This document shows positions 8,629 through 17,810 of a stretch of 64,000 nt of DNA, in pieces (position 1 is the first letter of the stretch; each line of letters begins with the position of its first letter). Below the pieces are notes generated by a model. The model saw only the letters and a program-made list of their open reading frames with translations, was not told the origin of the DNA and made no database searches. The position numbers and the translations under genes were made by a program. Source of the DNA: Halioglobus japonicus (lineage in GTDB: Bacteria > Pseudomonadota > Gammaproteobacteria > Pseudomonadales > Halieaceae); assembly GCA_902705825.1 (NCBI GenBank), contig CACSIL010000002.1, positions 145,166-209,165 on the forward strand, written 5' to 3'.

Positions 8629-9411
8629 ATGTCCAATCTTAAAAATAGAGTAGCGATAGTCACCGGAGCGGCCTCGGGAATCGGGCTCGCCTGCGCACGG
8701 CGGTACGCCGCTGAGGGCGCTATCGTGGTGGGGCTCGACCTGAATGCATCAGAGGAATGGGCCTCGGTGGAGGCCGTATCGCAGCAGAGCCGCTTTCACC
8801 AGTTGGATGTCACTGACGGCGCGGCGCAACGGGCTGCGGTCGAGGAAACCGTGCGCGATTTCGGGCGTATCGACATTTTACTCACCGCAGCCGGCGTTGG
8901 AGCGGGTGGCCCGGTAGGGATGCTGGAGGAGGCCGATTGGGATCGCGTGATCGATATCAACCTCAAAGGCACTTTCCTGTCTGTGAAAGCGGTACTCGAT
9001 ACGATGTCAGCACAGCGCAGCGGCAGCATCATCACCATTGCCAGCGTAGAGGGGCTTAATGGAACCGAAGGCGGTAGTGCCTACAATGCGTCAAAGGGCG
9101 GTGTGGTGCTACTGACTAAAAACGTCGCGATGGACTATGGGCGTATGGGCATTCGTTGCAATGTCATCTGCCCCGGTTTCATTGAAACACCCATGTTGAA
9201 CGATGTGATGGGCCAGATGCCGGAATTCAAGGCAGATGTGATACGCGAGACAAAAGTTGGGCGTCTCGGGAAGCCAGAGGAAATCGCCGGAGCGGCCTAC
9301 TTCCTCGCCTGCGATGACGCCAGCTATGTAACCGGGCATACCATGGTGGTGGACGGCGGTTATACCGCCGGCCACAGCCATGGTCTCGTGCAGTTGATGG
9401 GGTTGGTTTAG
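8629..9411 (+). CDS. Short-chain dehydrogenase/reductase (second of two)
   Basis: 260 residues: TGAASGIG (12-19), S139, Y152 and K156 (YNASK), N111 in DINLKG. The usual NNAG motif reads TAAG (86-89), a small deviation. D37 in VVGLDLN suggests NAD. The C-terminal CDDASYVTGHTMVVDGGYT is typical of this family. It follows the BVMO by 41 bases on the same strand and is likely in the same transcript. It probably oxidises a hydroxy intermediate of that pathway (inference). Confidence 0.85.
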   Translation: MSNLKNRVAIVTGAASGIGLACARRYAAEGAIVVGLDLNASEEWASVEAVSQQSRFHQLDVTDGAAQRAAVEETVRDFGRIDILLTAAGVGAGGPVGMLEEADWDRVIDINLKGTFLSVKAVLDTMSAQRSGSIITIASVEGLNGTEGGSAYNASKGGVVLLTKNVAMDYGRMGIRCNVICPGFIETPMLNDVMGQMPEFKADVIRETKVGRLGKPEEIAGAAYFLACDDASYVTGHTMVVDGGYTAGHSHGLVQLMGLV

Positions 9412-9419
9412 ACTGACCC

Positions 9420-10556
9420 CTAACGACCCAGAATAGAGCGTGCCACCAGCTCTTTCATGATCTCGGACGTGCCGCCGTAGATGCGCTGAATCCGGGCGTC
9501 GGTGTAGAAACGCGAGATCGGGTACTCAATCGTATAGCCGTAGCCGCCAAACATCTGCAAACACTGGTCAATGGTTTTGCATTGCATCTCGGTGCTGGCG
9601 TATTTCAGCATTGCCGCATCCTCTGAAGACAGCTTGTCCTGGGCATAGGCATCGGCGCATTTTTCATAGAAGGCGCGATTGACGGCAATTTCGATCTTGA
9701 CGTCGGCGAGGGTGAAGCGGGTGTTCTGAAAGCTGGCGATGGTCTGTCCGAACGCTTTGCGCTCCAGCACGTAGTCCACCGTGATATCCAGCGCACCCTC
9801 GGCAGAGGCGACAGCCTGAGCGGCAATACCAAGGCGTTCGCGCGGCAGTTCGGTCATCATGATGACGAAGCCTTTATTCAACTCGCCCAGCAATGCCGAG
9901 GCAGGCAAGCGGACATCCTGGAAGAACAACTCAGCGGTGTCCGAGGTATGTTGCCCCATTTTTTCAATTTTTTTGCCGCGCTCGAAACCGGGCAGTGTCG
10001 CATCCACGAGGAACAGTGAGGTGCCTTTGGCGCCTTTGCCGGGATCGGTAATTGCGGCCACGATAATGAGATCGGCCAGCATGCCGTTGGTGATAAAGAT
10101 TTTGGAGCCGTTGAGTACCCACTCGTCGCCATCTTTGACGGCGTTGGTGCGAATGCTCTGCACATCGGAACCGGCGCCGGGTTCTGTCATGGCCAGCGCA
10201 CCCAGAACTTCACCTGTGACCATTTTCGGCAGCCACTGGGCTTTTTGTTCCTCTGTACCGAAATGTTCGATATACGGCGCTACGATATTACTGTGAATGC
10301 CATAGCCGGAGGCAATACCACCAAAGCCCATTCGCGCCATCTCTTCGATGATGGCAAAGGTGACTTGCGGCGTTGTGCCAGCTGCGCCGAATTCTTCCGG
10401 TAAGTCCGGGCAGAGCAGGCCGGCCTGTCCGAGTGTATTCCACAATTCGCGGGGCACCATGTGTTGGGCTTCCCACTCTTCGATGTTGGGGGATATTTCC
10501 TGTTCTAGTGCACGTCGCGTCATATCGCGAAACAGGGTCAATTCTTCATTGTCCAT
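9420..10556 (-). CDS. Acyl-CoA dehydrogenase
   Basis: 378 residues, full acyl-CoA dehydrogenase: AMTEPGAGSDVQSIRT and FITNG for FAD binding, RKAFGQTIASFQNTRF, and MFGGYGYTIEYPISRFYTDARI. The end reads IYGGTSEI, so the position of the medium-chain catalytic Glu (YEGT) is Gly, as in long-chain/isovaleryl-type enzymes whose base lies in an earlier helix. I start at ATG 10556 (MDNEELTLF); the longer frame adds a low-complexity tail reaching into the divergent promoter. It is convergent with the SDR (8 bases apart) and divergent from the aldehyde dehydrogenase, so it is transcribed against the rest of the cluster. Confidence 0.88.
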   Translation of the reverse strand: MDNEELTLFRDMTRRALEQEISPNIEEWEAQHMVPRELWNTLGQAGLLCPDLPEEFGAAGTTPQVTFAIIEEMARMGFGGIASGYGIHSNIVAPYIEHFGTEEQKAQWLPKMVTGEVLGALAMTEPGAGSDVQSIRTNAVKDGDEWVLNGSKIFITNGMLADLIIVAAITDPGKGAKGTSLFLVDATLPGFERGKKIEKMGQHTSDTAELFFQDVRLPASALLGELNKGFVIMMTELPRERLGIAAQAVASAEGALDITVDYVLERKAFGQTIASFQNTRFTLADVKIEIAVNRAFYEKCADAYAQDKLSSEDAAMLKYASTEMQCKTIDQCLQMFGGYGYTIEYPISRFYTDARIQRIYGGTSEIMKELVARSILGR

Positions 10557-10734
10557 GGTATCTGGTCTCTCGGAGGGGGTAGGAGGGCGTAATTTTGCGG
10601 GATTATTTTCCCCGAAACAACGCCCGAGGCCAACTAAATGCAAAAACCGCTGTTCGAGGTGCGGCAGCACTGGTCAGTGGCCGCCAGAGTGCTTACACTT
10701 ATGCTCCTTTGCACCGTTCACCTGGAGAATAATG

Positions 10735-12162
10735 ATGCGCGACTACAAACAGTTTTATATTAATGGCAAGTGGGTTGATCCCGCCACGCCTAACGATTGT
10801 GACGTTATCAACCCCGCGACGGAAGAGGTCTGCGGCACGATTTCACTGGGCTCGGAAGCCGACGTGAACGACGCTGTTGAGGCCGCGCGAGTCGCCTTTG
10901 AGAGCTACAGCCGCACCACCCGGCAGGAGCGAATTGAGCTGCTGGAAGCCTGCGTGGAATCCTACAAGAAGCACTACATGGATATTGCCAATGCCATCCG
11001 CGAGGAGATGGGCGCGCCCCAGAGCCTGGCGAGCACCGCTCAGGCATACACCGGCCAGGGTCACCTGGAGGAAGCACTCAAGGTGCTCAGAACATTCGAG
11101 TTTGAGGAACAACTGGGTAATCACCGCTTGTTCAAGGAGCCAATCGGCGTCTGTGGCCTGATTACCCCGTGGAACTGGCCGATAAACCAGATTTCCTGCA
11201 AGGTGGCACCGGCTTTGGCGGTGGGTTGTACCATGGTGCTCAAGCCCAGCGAAGTCGCACCGCTTTCTGCCTATATCTTCGCCCAGGTGCTGGATGAGGC
11301 CGGTGTGCCCCCCGGAGTCTTCAACTTGGTGAACGGCGACGGCCCCACCGTGGGTACCGCCTTGTCGAAACACCCGGATGTCAGCATGATGTCATTTACC
11401 GGTTCCACCCGCGCCGGTTCGTTGGTGGCGCAAAACGCCGCACCGACCGTGAAGCGCGTGACCCAGGAGCTCGGCGGCAAGTCTCCCAATATTGTATTGG
11501 ATGACGCTGACCTTGAAGCTGCAGTGACCGGTGGTGTTATGCATATGTACAACAACACCGGGCAGTCCTGTAACGCGCCGTCGCGCATGCTCGTTCCTGC
11601 AGCCAAACTGGCCGAAGCTGAGGCTATCGCCGCAAAAGTCACCGAATCCGTCGTGGTAGGTGATCCAGAGGCGGAAACCACAACGATGGGTCCCGTGGTG
11701 TCCAAGGTGCAGTTTGATAAAATCCAGGCGCTGATCCAGAAAGGTATCGACGAGGGTGCCAAAGTAGTGACAGGCGGCCCCGGGCTGCCCGAAGGGATCA
11801 GTAAAGGCTACTTTATCCGTCCCACGGTCTTCTCTGAGGCCAATAACGATATGACCATCGCCAGAGAGGAAATCTTCGGGCCTGTGCTGACCATGATTCC
11901 CTATGAGACTGAGGAAGAGGCGATCCGTATCGCCAATGAAACGCCTTATGGGTTGGCCGGTTACGTACAGAGTGGCGATATCGATCACGCCCGCCAGGTA
12001 GCCTCTAAAATTCGCGCCGGTAATGTGTCTATCAATGGCTCCGCCGCCGGTTTCGATGTGCCATTTGGCGGCTACAAGCAGTCTGGCAACGGCCGCGAAT
12101 GGGGAAGCCACGGCTTTACTGATTTCCTTGAAATCAAGGCCGTTCAAGGCTTCGGCGAGTAA
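10735..12162 (+). CDS. NAD(P)-dependent aldehyde dehydrogenase
   Basis: 475 residues with all key ALDH features: TPWNWP with N147, K170 in LKPSE, FTGSTRAG (221-228), general base E245 in ELGGK, nucleophile C279 in GQSCNAPSR and EEIFGPVL near 380. GGAG at 10723-10726 serves either ATG 10732 or 10735; I prefer 10735 for spacing. Its stop is 2 bases before the glycerol kinase start, so the two are cotranscribed. The substrate is unknown; context suggests an aldehyde from ketone or ester breakdown. Confidence 0.88.
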   Translation: MRDYKQFYINGKWVDPATPNDCDVINPATEEVCGTISLGSEADVNDAVEAARVAFESYSRTTRQERIELLEACVESYKKHYMDIANAIREEMGAPQSLASTAQAYTGQGHLEEALKVLRTFEFEEQLGNHRLFKEPIGVCGLITPWNWPINQISCKVAPALAVGCTMVLKPSEVAPLSAYIFAQVLDEAGVPPGVFNLVNGDGPTVGTALSKHPDVSMMSFTGSTRAGSLVAQNAAPTVKRVTQELGGKSPNIVLDDADLEAAVTGGVMHMYNNTGQSCNAPSRMLVPAAKLAEAEAIAAKVTESVVVGDPEAETTTMGPVVSKVQFDKIQALIQKGIDEGAKVVTGGPGLPEGISKGYFIRPTVFSEANNDMTIAREEIFGPVLTMIPYETEEEAIRIANETPYGLAGYVQSGDIDHARQVASKIRAGNVSINGSAAGFDVPFGGYKQSGNGREWGSHGFTDFLEIKAVQGFGE

Positions 12163-12164
12163 CG

Positions 12165-13655
12165 ATGGGCGAATTCGTACTGGCGATCGATCAGGGTACG
12201 ACGGGTAGCACTGTCGCCCTGATGGATTCGCACGGCAAACTGCGTGCAAGCGTCAACTACGAATTCCCCCAAATCTACCCTCAACCCGGCTGGGTTGAGC
12301 ACCGGCCCATGGATATATGGGCCTCGGTGGGTAAGGGTATTCGCGCGATCATGCGCAAAAAGATTTGCAAACCCAGTGAAATTGCCTGCATTGGTATTAC
12401 CAACCAACGGGAAACTTCGCTGTTGTGGGATAAGCATAATGGAGAGCCGCTCAATAATGCGATTGTCTGGCAGTGTCGGCGCACCACGCAATTTTGTGAG
12501 TCCCTGCGGGTTGCGGGGCACGAGAAAGCTGTGCGTCGTAAATCGGGCCTGGTTCTCGACCCGTACTTCTCCGCCAGCAAATACCGCTGGTTACTGAAAA
12601 ACACGCCCGGTATAGCGCGTGCGCTGAAGAGCGGCCGGGTGGCTGCAGGCACCATCGACAGTTTCCTGATCTGGCGATTAACCGGCGGCGCAGCCCACGT
12701 CACGGATGTCTCCAACGCCTCGCGCACTTCGTTGATGAACCTGAAAAGCCGCCGTTGGGATCAAAGCCTGCTTGAGCTTTTTGAGGTGCCCAGAGACATT
12801 CTGCCTACCATAGTGCCCTCCAGTGCGGTGCTCGGACATACGAAGGGCGTGCCGGGTTTACCCGATGGCATACCGGTTTCCGGGGTTGCGGGTGACCAAC
12901 ACGCCGCGCTATTCGGGCAGGCGTGTTTTGCCGTGGGTGATGCCAAATGTACGTTCGGTACAGGTTCATTCATTTTGATGAATACCGGTTCAGAAATACT
13001 GCACTCCAACGCGGGGCTGCTGACCACGGTAGCCTGGCAGCTTGGTGAAAAAGGCAAACCGGTGTATGCACTGGAGGGCGGGGCTTTTGTTTGCGGGGCA
13101 GCTGTTCAGTGGTTACGCGATGGTTTGAAGATGATCAAACGGGCGCCCGATATTGAAAAACTGGCGCTGCAGGTGCAAGACCACGGTGGCGTCGAGTTTG
13201 TACCTGCCCTGACAGGCCTTGGCGCGCCGCACTGGGCACCCGATGCGCGCGGCACAATTAGTGGCATCACCCGGGGTACTGAGCGCGGGCATATTGCGCG
13301 CGCCACACTGGATGCGATGGCACTGCAAAATGCGGATATCCTCAGGGCAATGGAAAGTGACCTCGGCAAGCGTATGCGTCCGTTGCGAGTAGATGGCGGC
13401 GCCGCAGCCAACGATTTGCTGATGCAAATTCAGGCGGATGTGTTGGGCAGGCGTTTGATTCGCCCTCAGGTTATCGAAACCACCGTTGCCGGGGCCTGTT
13501 ATCTGGCCGGCCTGGGCATCGGTCTCTGGCAGAGCCCTGCCGAGTTGAAACATATCTGGCAGGCAGAGCGCGAATTCGCTGTCAAGATGACGACCGTCGC
13601 CCGGCGCAAACGCCAGTCCTCATGGAACGTCGCACTGCACCGCACGCTGCTCTAG
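12165..13655 (+). CDS. glpK: Glycerol kinase
   Basis: 496 residues, the usual GlpK length. It shows the phosphate-binding ALDQGTT-like start (LAIDQGTTGS), QIYPQPGWVEH, TNQRETSLLW with substrate-binding Arg-Glu, IVWQCRRT, GVAGDQHAALFGQ and LRVDGGAAAN. It phosphorylates glycerol to glycerol 3-phosphate, the entry to lipid synthesis or glycolysis. It begins 2 bases after the aldehyde dehydrogenase stop. There is no glpF or glpD next to it, which is unusual; a related three-carbon substrate such as dihydroxyacetone is possible but glycerol is the default. Confidence 0.9.
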   Translation: MGEFVLAIDQGTTGSTVALMDSHGKLRASVNYEFPQIYPQPGWVEHRPMDIWASVGKGIRAIMRKKICKPSEIACIGITNQRETSLLWDKHNGEPLNNAIVWQCRRTTQFCESLRVAGHEKAVRRKSGLVLDPYFSASKYRWLLKNTPGIARALKSGRVAAGTIDSFLIWRLTGGAAHVTDVSNASRTSLMNLKSRRWDQSLLELFEVPRDILPTIVPSSAVLGHTKGVPGLPDGIPVSGVAGDQHAALFGQACFAVGDAKCTFGTGSFILMNTGSEILHSNAGLLTTVAWQLGEKGKPVYALEGGAFVCGAAVQWLRDGLKMIKRAPDIEKLALQVQDHGGVEFVPALTGLGAPHWAPDARGTISGITRGTERGHIARATLDAMALQNADILRAMESDLGKRMRPLRVDGGAAANDLLMQIQADVLGRRLIRPQVIETTVAGACYLAGLGIGLWQSPAELKHIWQAEREFAVKMTTVARRKRQSSWNVALHRTLL

Positions 13656-13673
13656 TTCGCCGGGTTATCAGAC

Positions 13674-13859
13674 ATGGCAGAGGTCATTCCTTTTCGAAAG
13701 CCTTCCCCGAAAGAAAAGCATAAAGGGAAAAATCTGTGCCGTCACGGCCATCACAAATGGGCAGTGGACACCAAAAAACAGTTCGACGTGAAAGCCGGGA
13801 AACTGGTGACAGTTTACAACTGTGTCCGCTGCGGTGAGAAGAAAGTCACGTCACACTGA
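13674..13859 (+). CDS. Small zinc-ribbon-like basic protein
   Basis: 61 residues, very basic. The N-terminus [10 protein letters not shown] is followed by a Lys-rich stretch, then a likely metal site with CRHGHH (22-27) and CVRCG (51-55). I recall similar conserved hypothetical proteins in gammaproteobacteria; no function is known. It sits 18 bases after glpK and 32 before the DUF2130 gene, so it could belong to either transcript. The ligands and charge suggest nucleic-acid binding (inference). Confidence 0.65.
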   Translation: MAEVIPFRKPSPKEKHKGKNLCRHGHHKWAVDTKKQFDVKAGKLVTVYNCVRCGEKKVTSH

Positions 13860-13891
13860 CCTGGTGTGAAACTTCAGTGAGAGAAAAATCC

Positions 13892-15301
13892 ATGCATGAC
13901 ATTATTTGCCCGCACTGTAATACAGCATTCAAAATTGACGAAGCCGGCTATGCGGATATTCTGAAGCAGGTTCGGGATACCGAATTTGAGGAGCAGTTGC
14001 ACAAGCGATTGGAACTCGCCGAGAAAGAAAAGAACAACGCGGTTGAACTCGCCAGAAGCGAGGTTGTGAGCCAAATGCAGCAAACAGCCTTCGCCAAGGA
14101 TACCGAAATTCAGGCGTTGAAATCCAGACTGGATGCCGGTGAAGCGGCGCAGAGACTCGCTGTCGCCGAGGCCTTGAGCGCGGTTGAGAGAGAGCGCGAC
14201 AAGCTTGCCAATGAACTGGAGAAAGCGAAGCGAGACAGTCTGGCAGCGTCGCAACTGGCCGAAGCTAAACTCTCCAGTGATTTGCGCGAAACGGCGGCGA
14301 AAAAAGACGCCGAGATACAGGATCTGAAAGCGAAGCTTGAGGCGCGTGAAACCGCGCAGTTACTCGCGGTGACGGAGGCGGTAAGAACGATTGAAAAAGA
14401 ACGCGATGAACTGAAAAGTCATCTCAAAGAGACGGAGCTGGAAAAAAAGGTCGCTGAAACAGCGCTCAGGGACAAGTACGAAACACAGATAAAGGATCGC
14501 GATGACGCGATTGAGAGACTCCGTGATATGAAGGCACGCCTGTCCACGAAAATGGTGGGCGAAACACTGGAGCAGCACTGCGAGACAGAGTTCAATCGCA
14601 TTCGCTCAACAGCATTTCCAAGAGCGTATTTCGAGAAGGACAACGACGCGAGTACCGGAAGTAAGGGCGATTATATTTTTCGTGATTCCGACGAGGCGGG
14701 TACAGAAATTGTATCCATCATGTTTGAGATGAAAAACGAAAACGATGCCACCGCGACAAAAAAGAAGAATGAGGACTTTCTCAAGGAACTCGATAAGGAT
14801 CGTACCGAGAAAGGGTGCGAGTACGCGGTGCTGGTGTCCCTGCTCGAGCCCGAGAGTGAACTTTACAATTCCGGGATCGTTGATGTGTTTCATCGCTACC
14901 CGAAGATGTACATAGTAAGGCCGCAGTTCTTCATTCCCATCATTACACTGCTGCGAAATGCGGCGATGAAATCGCTTGAATATAAAACGGAGTTGGCGCT
15001 AGTCAGAGCCCAAAACGTTGACATTACAAACTTCGAAAACGATCTCGATACCTTCAAGAGTGCGTTCGCCAAAAATTATGATTTGGCGTCCAGGAAGTTT
15101 CAAACCGCCATCGATGAAATAGATAAGTCGATCGATCACCTGCAGAAAACCAAGGACGCACTACTGGGTACCAGTAGAAATCTGCGACTTGCCAATGACA
15201 AGGCGCAGGATGTCACCATTAAAAAATTGACCAGGCGAAACCCCACGATGGCGGCCAGGTTTGATGAACTGGCCGATCAAGGTTCATCGGACACTGAATA
15301 A
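13892..15301 (+). CDS. DUF2130 protein: zinc finger, coiled coil, nuclease-like domain
   Basis: 469 residues. The N-terminus has CPHCNTAF (7-14). Residues 25-220 are a highly charged coiled coil that includes an internal duplication of about 48 residues with a 69-residue period (66-113 and 135-182). The C-terminal DUF2130 domain follows: [10 protein letters not shown] (229-238), [12 protein letters not shown] (254-265), [10 protein letters not shown] (276-285). The D...E-x-K pattern (D260, E279, K281) fits a PD-(D/E)XK nuclease-type site, and the layout is like RmuC (inference). ATG 13892 is preferred to GTG 13877 because GAGAG lies just before it. Confidence 0.75.
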   Translation: MHDIICPHCNTAFKIDEAGYADILKQVRDTEFEEQLHKRLELAEKEKNNAVELARSEVVSQMQQTAFAKDTEIQALKSRLDAGEAAQRLAVAEALSAVERERDKLANELEKAKRDSLAASQLAEAKLSSDLRETAAKKDAEIQDLKAKLEARETAQLLAVTEAVRTIEKERDELKSHLKETELEKKVAETALRDKYETQIKDRDDAIERLRDMKARLSTKMVGETLEQHCETEFNRIRSTAFPRAYFEKDNDASTGSKGDYIFRDSDEAGTEIVSIMFEMKNENDATATKKKNEDFLKELDKDRTEKGCEYAVLVSLLEPESELYNSGIVDVFHRYPKMYIVRPQFFIPIITLLRNAAMKSLEYKTELALVRAQNVDITNFENDLDTFKSAFAKNYDLASRKFQTAIDEIDKSIDHLQKTKDALLGTSRNLRLANDKAQDVTIKKLTRRNPTMAARFDELADQGSSDTE

Positions 15302-15336
15302 TGTGGACGCGTCCTACCCAGGCCGCGATTTGTGCC

Positions 15337-15355
15337 CCGGAGTGTTGCGCTCCGG
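15337..15355 (+). other. Hairpin just ahead of the pentapeptide gene
   Basis: CCGGAGTG-TTG-CGCTCCGG forms an 8-bp stem (one T:G pair) with a 3-base loop. No T-run follows, so it is not a standard terminator. It ends 5 bases before the GGAGAG (15361-15366) that serves the GTG start at 15372, so it could affect translation or stop read-through from the DUF2130 gene. Confidence 0.4.
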
Positions 15356-15371
15356 CTAACGGAGAGATCAG

Positions 15372-15968
15372 GTGGAACTGAACGAAAAGAATGAGTACTG
15401 GTCACAGCGATTTGAGCAGCAGGTATTTTCCGGGGCCGAGATAGACTCGAAAGAATTTGATGGCTGTACATTTGACGGATGTGATTTCAGTGAGGCGACC
15501 TTCAAACACTGTAATTTTGTCGAGTGTGAATTTATCAACTGCAACTTGAGTAACGTTAAAATCGAGTACAGCAAATATTCGGATGTGTGCTTTCGAGAGT
15601 CGAAGTTAATCGGCATCAACTGGACTAAAGCGACCTGGCCCGGAATGATATTCAGTTCGCCGGTCAAGTTTTACAAATCAATATTGAACGATTGCTCGTT
15701 CCATGGGCTGTCACTGCAGGAATTCGTGCTGGAAGAATGTAAGGCGCACAATGTTGATTTCCGCGATGGTGATTTCAGCAAAGCGAATTTTACCTATACC
15801 GATTTAACGGGGTCTTTCTTCTCTGGTACAAATTTGTCGGAAGCCGATTTTTCAGAGGCTACTAACTACGATATCGATATCTACCAAAACCGAATAGAAA
15901 ATGCCAGGTTTAGCCGCTATGAAGCCGTCAGGCTGCTTGAGAGCCTGGATATTGAACTGGTTGACTGA
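15372..15968 (+). CDS. Pentapeptide-repeat protein, Qnr-like in layout
   Basis: 198 residues made largely of A(D/N)LxX-type pentapeptides: FDGCTFDGCDFSEATFKHC (28-46), FVECEFINCNLSN, then a less regular middle (about 70-115), FRDGDFSKANFTYTDLTG and NLSEADFSEATN. This predicts a right-handed quadrilateral beta-helix. A terminal segment, RYEAVRLLESLDIELVD, resembles the closing helix of Qnr proteins, which protect gyrase, but there is no proof of that role. The GTG start has GGAGAG at 15361. The gene is A/T-richer than its neighbours: 15481-15540 has 23 G+C of 60. Confidence 0.75.
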   Translation: MELNEKNEYWSQRFEQQVFSGAEIDSKEFDGCTFDGCDFSEATFKHCNFVECEFINCNLSNVKIEYSKYSDVCFRESKLIGINWTKATWPGMIFSSPVKFYKSILNDCSFHGLSLQEFVLEECKAHNVDFRDGDFSKANFTYTDLTGSFFSGTNLSEADFSEATNYDIDIYQNRIENARFSRYEAVRLLESLDIELVD

Positions 15969-16019
15969 TAGCTATTACAGGTAACGCAGTTAACCCAGGG
16001 GTATTTCACAATGGCCGCA

Positions 16020-16652
16020 TCAGCGGTGAGCTTCACTGTCTCTGCGCAGAAGCACTATTGAGAAAACGAATAACCAGCTAAGCGGGATACTGTAAGAGAG
16101 CCGCTGATAGAGCCCAAAATTGTCCCCGGTGGCAGCTGCGTTGAGTATGGGAATTATCATCAGTAGTTGCGCCAGAACCACGCTGATCGAGAACCACCCG
16201 AACCAGCGCATTTGTAGTTCTCGCTGTGCAATAAAGCCCCATATCGCAGGCGCGAGCAGCAAGGTGAGCAGGATTGCGAGCCCTGACATGCCGTGTAACA
16301 CCTGAGTGGTTGACGTGGAATCAGGGTTGCAGCCGATATCACAGGGGAAGTAGCCCGCCGACAATGTGGCAACCCCATGAAGAACGATGAGTAAGCCCGA
16401 CAACCTTGCTGCTCGACTGTCGAAAAATGTTGTTACGAAATAGCCGAAACCCGCAAACAGGATAAATAGCGGGTAGTGGTTGATAAATGGGGCAATCGTT
16501 TCGATCGGGCTTCCTGTTGCGTGAAGCTCGCTCATGGCCTGGGCAACGTGGCTATAGCCTGGGTAGAGCGTTGCGGAGTAACTCACCCCTAGGATCATCC
16601 ATACCGGAGCGAGTAATCCGAAGAAGCATAAGATACGCTGAGATGATTGCAA
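16020..16652 (-). CDS. DUF998 integral membrane protein
   Basis: 210 residues with about six hydrophobic segments and the conserved loop AGYFPCDIGCNPDS near 105-118 that marks DUF998 proteins. The start is TTG at 16652, supported by GGGAG 9 bases upstream on the minus strand. The family has no established function. It is convergent with the pentapeptide gene and divergent from the transglutaminase-like gene. Confidence 0.8.
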   Translation of the reverse strand: MQSSQRILCFFGLLAPVWMILGVSYSATLYPGYSHVAQAMSELHATGSPIETIAPFINHYPLFILFAGFGYFVTTFFDSRAARLSGLLIVLHGVATLSAGYFPCDIGCNPDSTSTTQVLHGMSGLAILLTLLLAPAIWGFIAQRELQMRWFGWFSISVVLAQLLMIIPILNAAATGDNFGLYQRLSYSIPLSWLFVFSIVLLRRDSEAHR

Positions 16653-16834
16653 TAAAGGACTCCCTTCTTCTCGGGCAGTGGTATCTGCCTGCTTGATGTC
16701 TGAGATAGCCTAAAAGACTAGCTTAGCAAGGGCATCGTGCCGCTGAATACAGGCCAGGCTAAAAATAGTACTGTGCCGCCCTTGGGTCTTTTGTCACAAT
16801 ACAATGATTCGGAATCTATTTGAGAGGAACTCCC

Positions 16835-17797
16835 TTGCGCTTGTTGATGATGTTGGCGTTGTGTTTTATTGCTCTCCCGGGGCTGGCGGAATCAAGCGAT
16901 TCCCGGGTATTCCAGTTCACCTATGAAATTCAGGAAGCGGATTTCCCTGCCGGCGAGGCAGTCGATGTGTATATTCCGATGCCAGCCGAATACGCTGGTC
17001 AGAAAATACTGGTGCAGGCTCTGCAGTCTTCCGTACCGGGTGAAAGTGGGGTGGAGCAGGCAAACGGCAATACCTATTATCACCTGCACCGCAGCGCAGA
17101 TAGCACTGTACCGCTGAGTGCAACGCTCTCATGGACTGTCGCGCGCGACGCGGTTGGCGCTACCGGTGACACCTTGTCGGACAAACAGTTGGCACCGTAT
17201 CTGGCCCCAGACACACTGGTTCCTGTAGGGCATAAAGTGCTGGAGCCGATTCTGGCTGAAATCCACGAAATGCGAGAGGATGAATCTCCGGCCGCTACCG
17301 CCCGGGCTATCTACGATTGGGTTGTCGATAATGTCGAATACAAAAAGGTCGGTACTGGCTGGGGTAACGGCGATACCTTCTGGGCCTGTAATGAGCGCTA
17401 TGGCAATTGCACCGATTTTCACTCGCTATTTATCGCACTGGCACGCTCCGAAGGTATTCCCGCGCGTTTTGAGATGGGTTTTCCTGTGCCGCAGGAGCGC
17501 AGTGAAGGCGAAATAGGTGGATACCACTGTTGGGTGCAGTTCTATTTACCGGAGCGCGGATGGGTACCTATCGACGCTTCCGAGGCAGCCAAACATCCGG
17601 AGCTTCGGGATGCCCTTTACGGTGGCTATCCGGCTGATCGTATTCACTTCAGTACAGGTCGTGATCTGGTGCTTTCGCCAGGGAGTGCCGAGGCTCCCCT
17701 GAACTACTTTATTTATCCCTACATTGAAGTTGGCAACGAGCCTTGGGCCGGTACCGTTACAACCCGGTTTTCCTATGCCGAGGTGCCCGCATCCTGA
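16835..17797 (+). CDS. Secreted transglutaminase-like cysteine protease-fold protein
   Basis: 320 residues with a signal peptide (1-18, ending LPGLA). An N-terminal beta domain is followed by a transglutaminase-like domain with a complete triad: C192 in YGNCTDFH, H231 in GGYHCW, D247 in PIDASE. These enzymes cleave or modify peptides or peptidoglycan stems; the target is unknown. GAGAGGA (16822-16828) and the signal peptide favour TTG 16835 over the upstream TTG at 16820. Confidence 0.8.
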   Translation: MRLLMMLALCFIALPGLAESSDSRVFQFTYEIQEADFPAGEAVDVYIPMPAEYAGQKILVQALQSSVPGESGVEQANGNTYYHLHRSADSTVPLSATLSWTVARDAVGATGDTLSDKQLAPYLAPDTLVPVGHKVLEPILAEIHEMREDESPAATARAIYDWVVDNVEYKKVGTGWGNGDTFWACNERYGNCTDFHSLFIALARSEGIPARFEMGFPVPQERSEGEIGGYHCWVQFYLPERGWVPIDASEAAKHPELRDALYGGYPADRIHFSTGRDLVLSPGSAEAPLNYFIYPYIEVGNEPWAGTVTTRFSYAEVPAS

Positions 17798-17810
17798 GCT
17801 AACAGGCTTA

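Noticed and set aside
16653-16834. A small gene or RNA between the DUF998 and transglutaminase-like genes
   Set aside because: No stable fold or coding frame with a ribosome binding site was found; it is a normal divergent promoter region.
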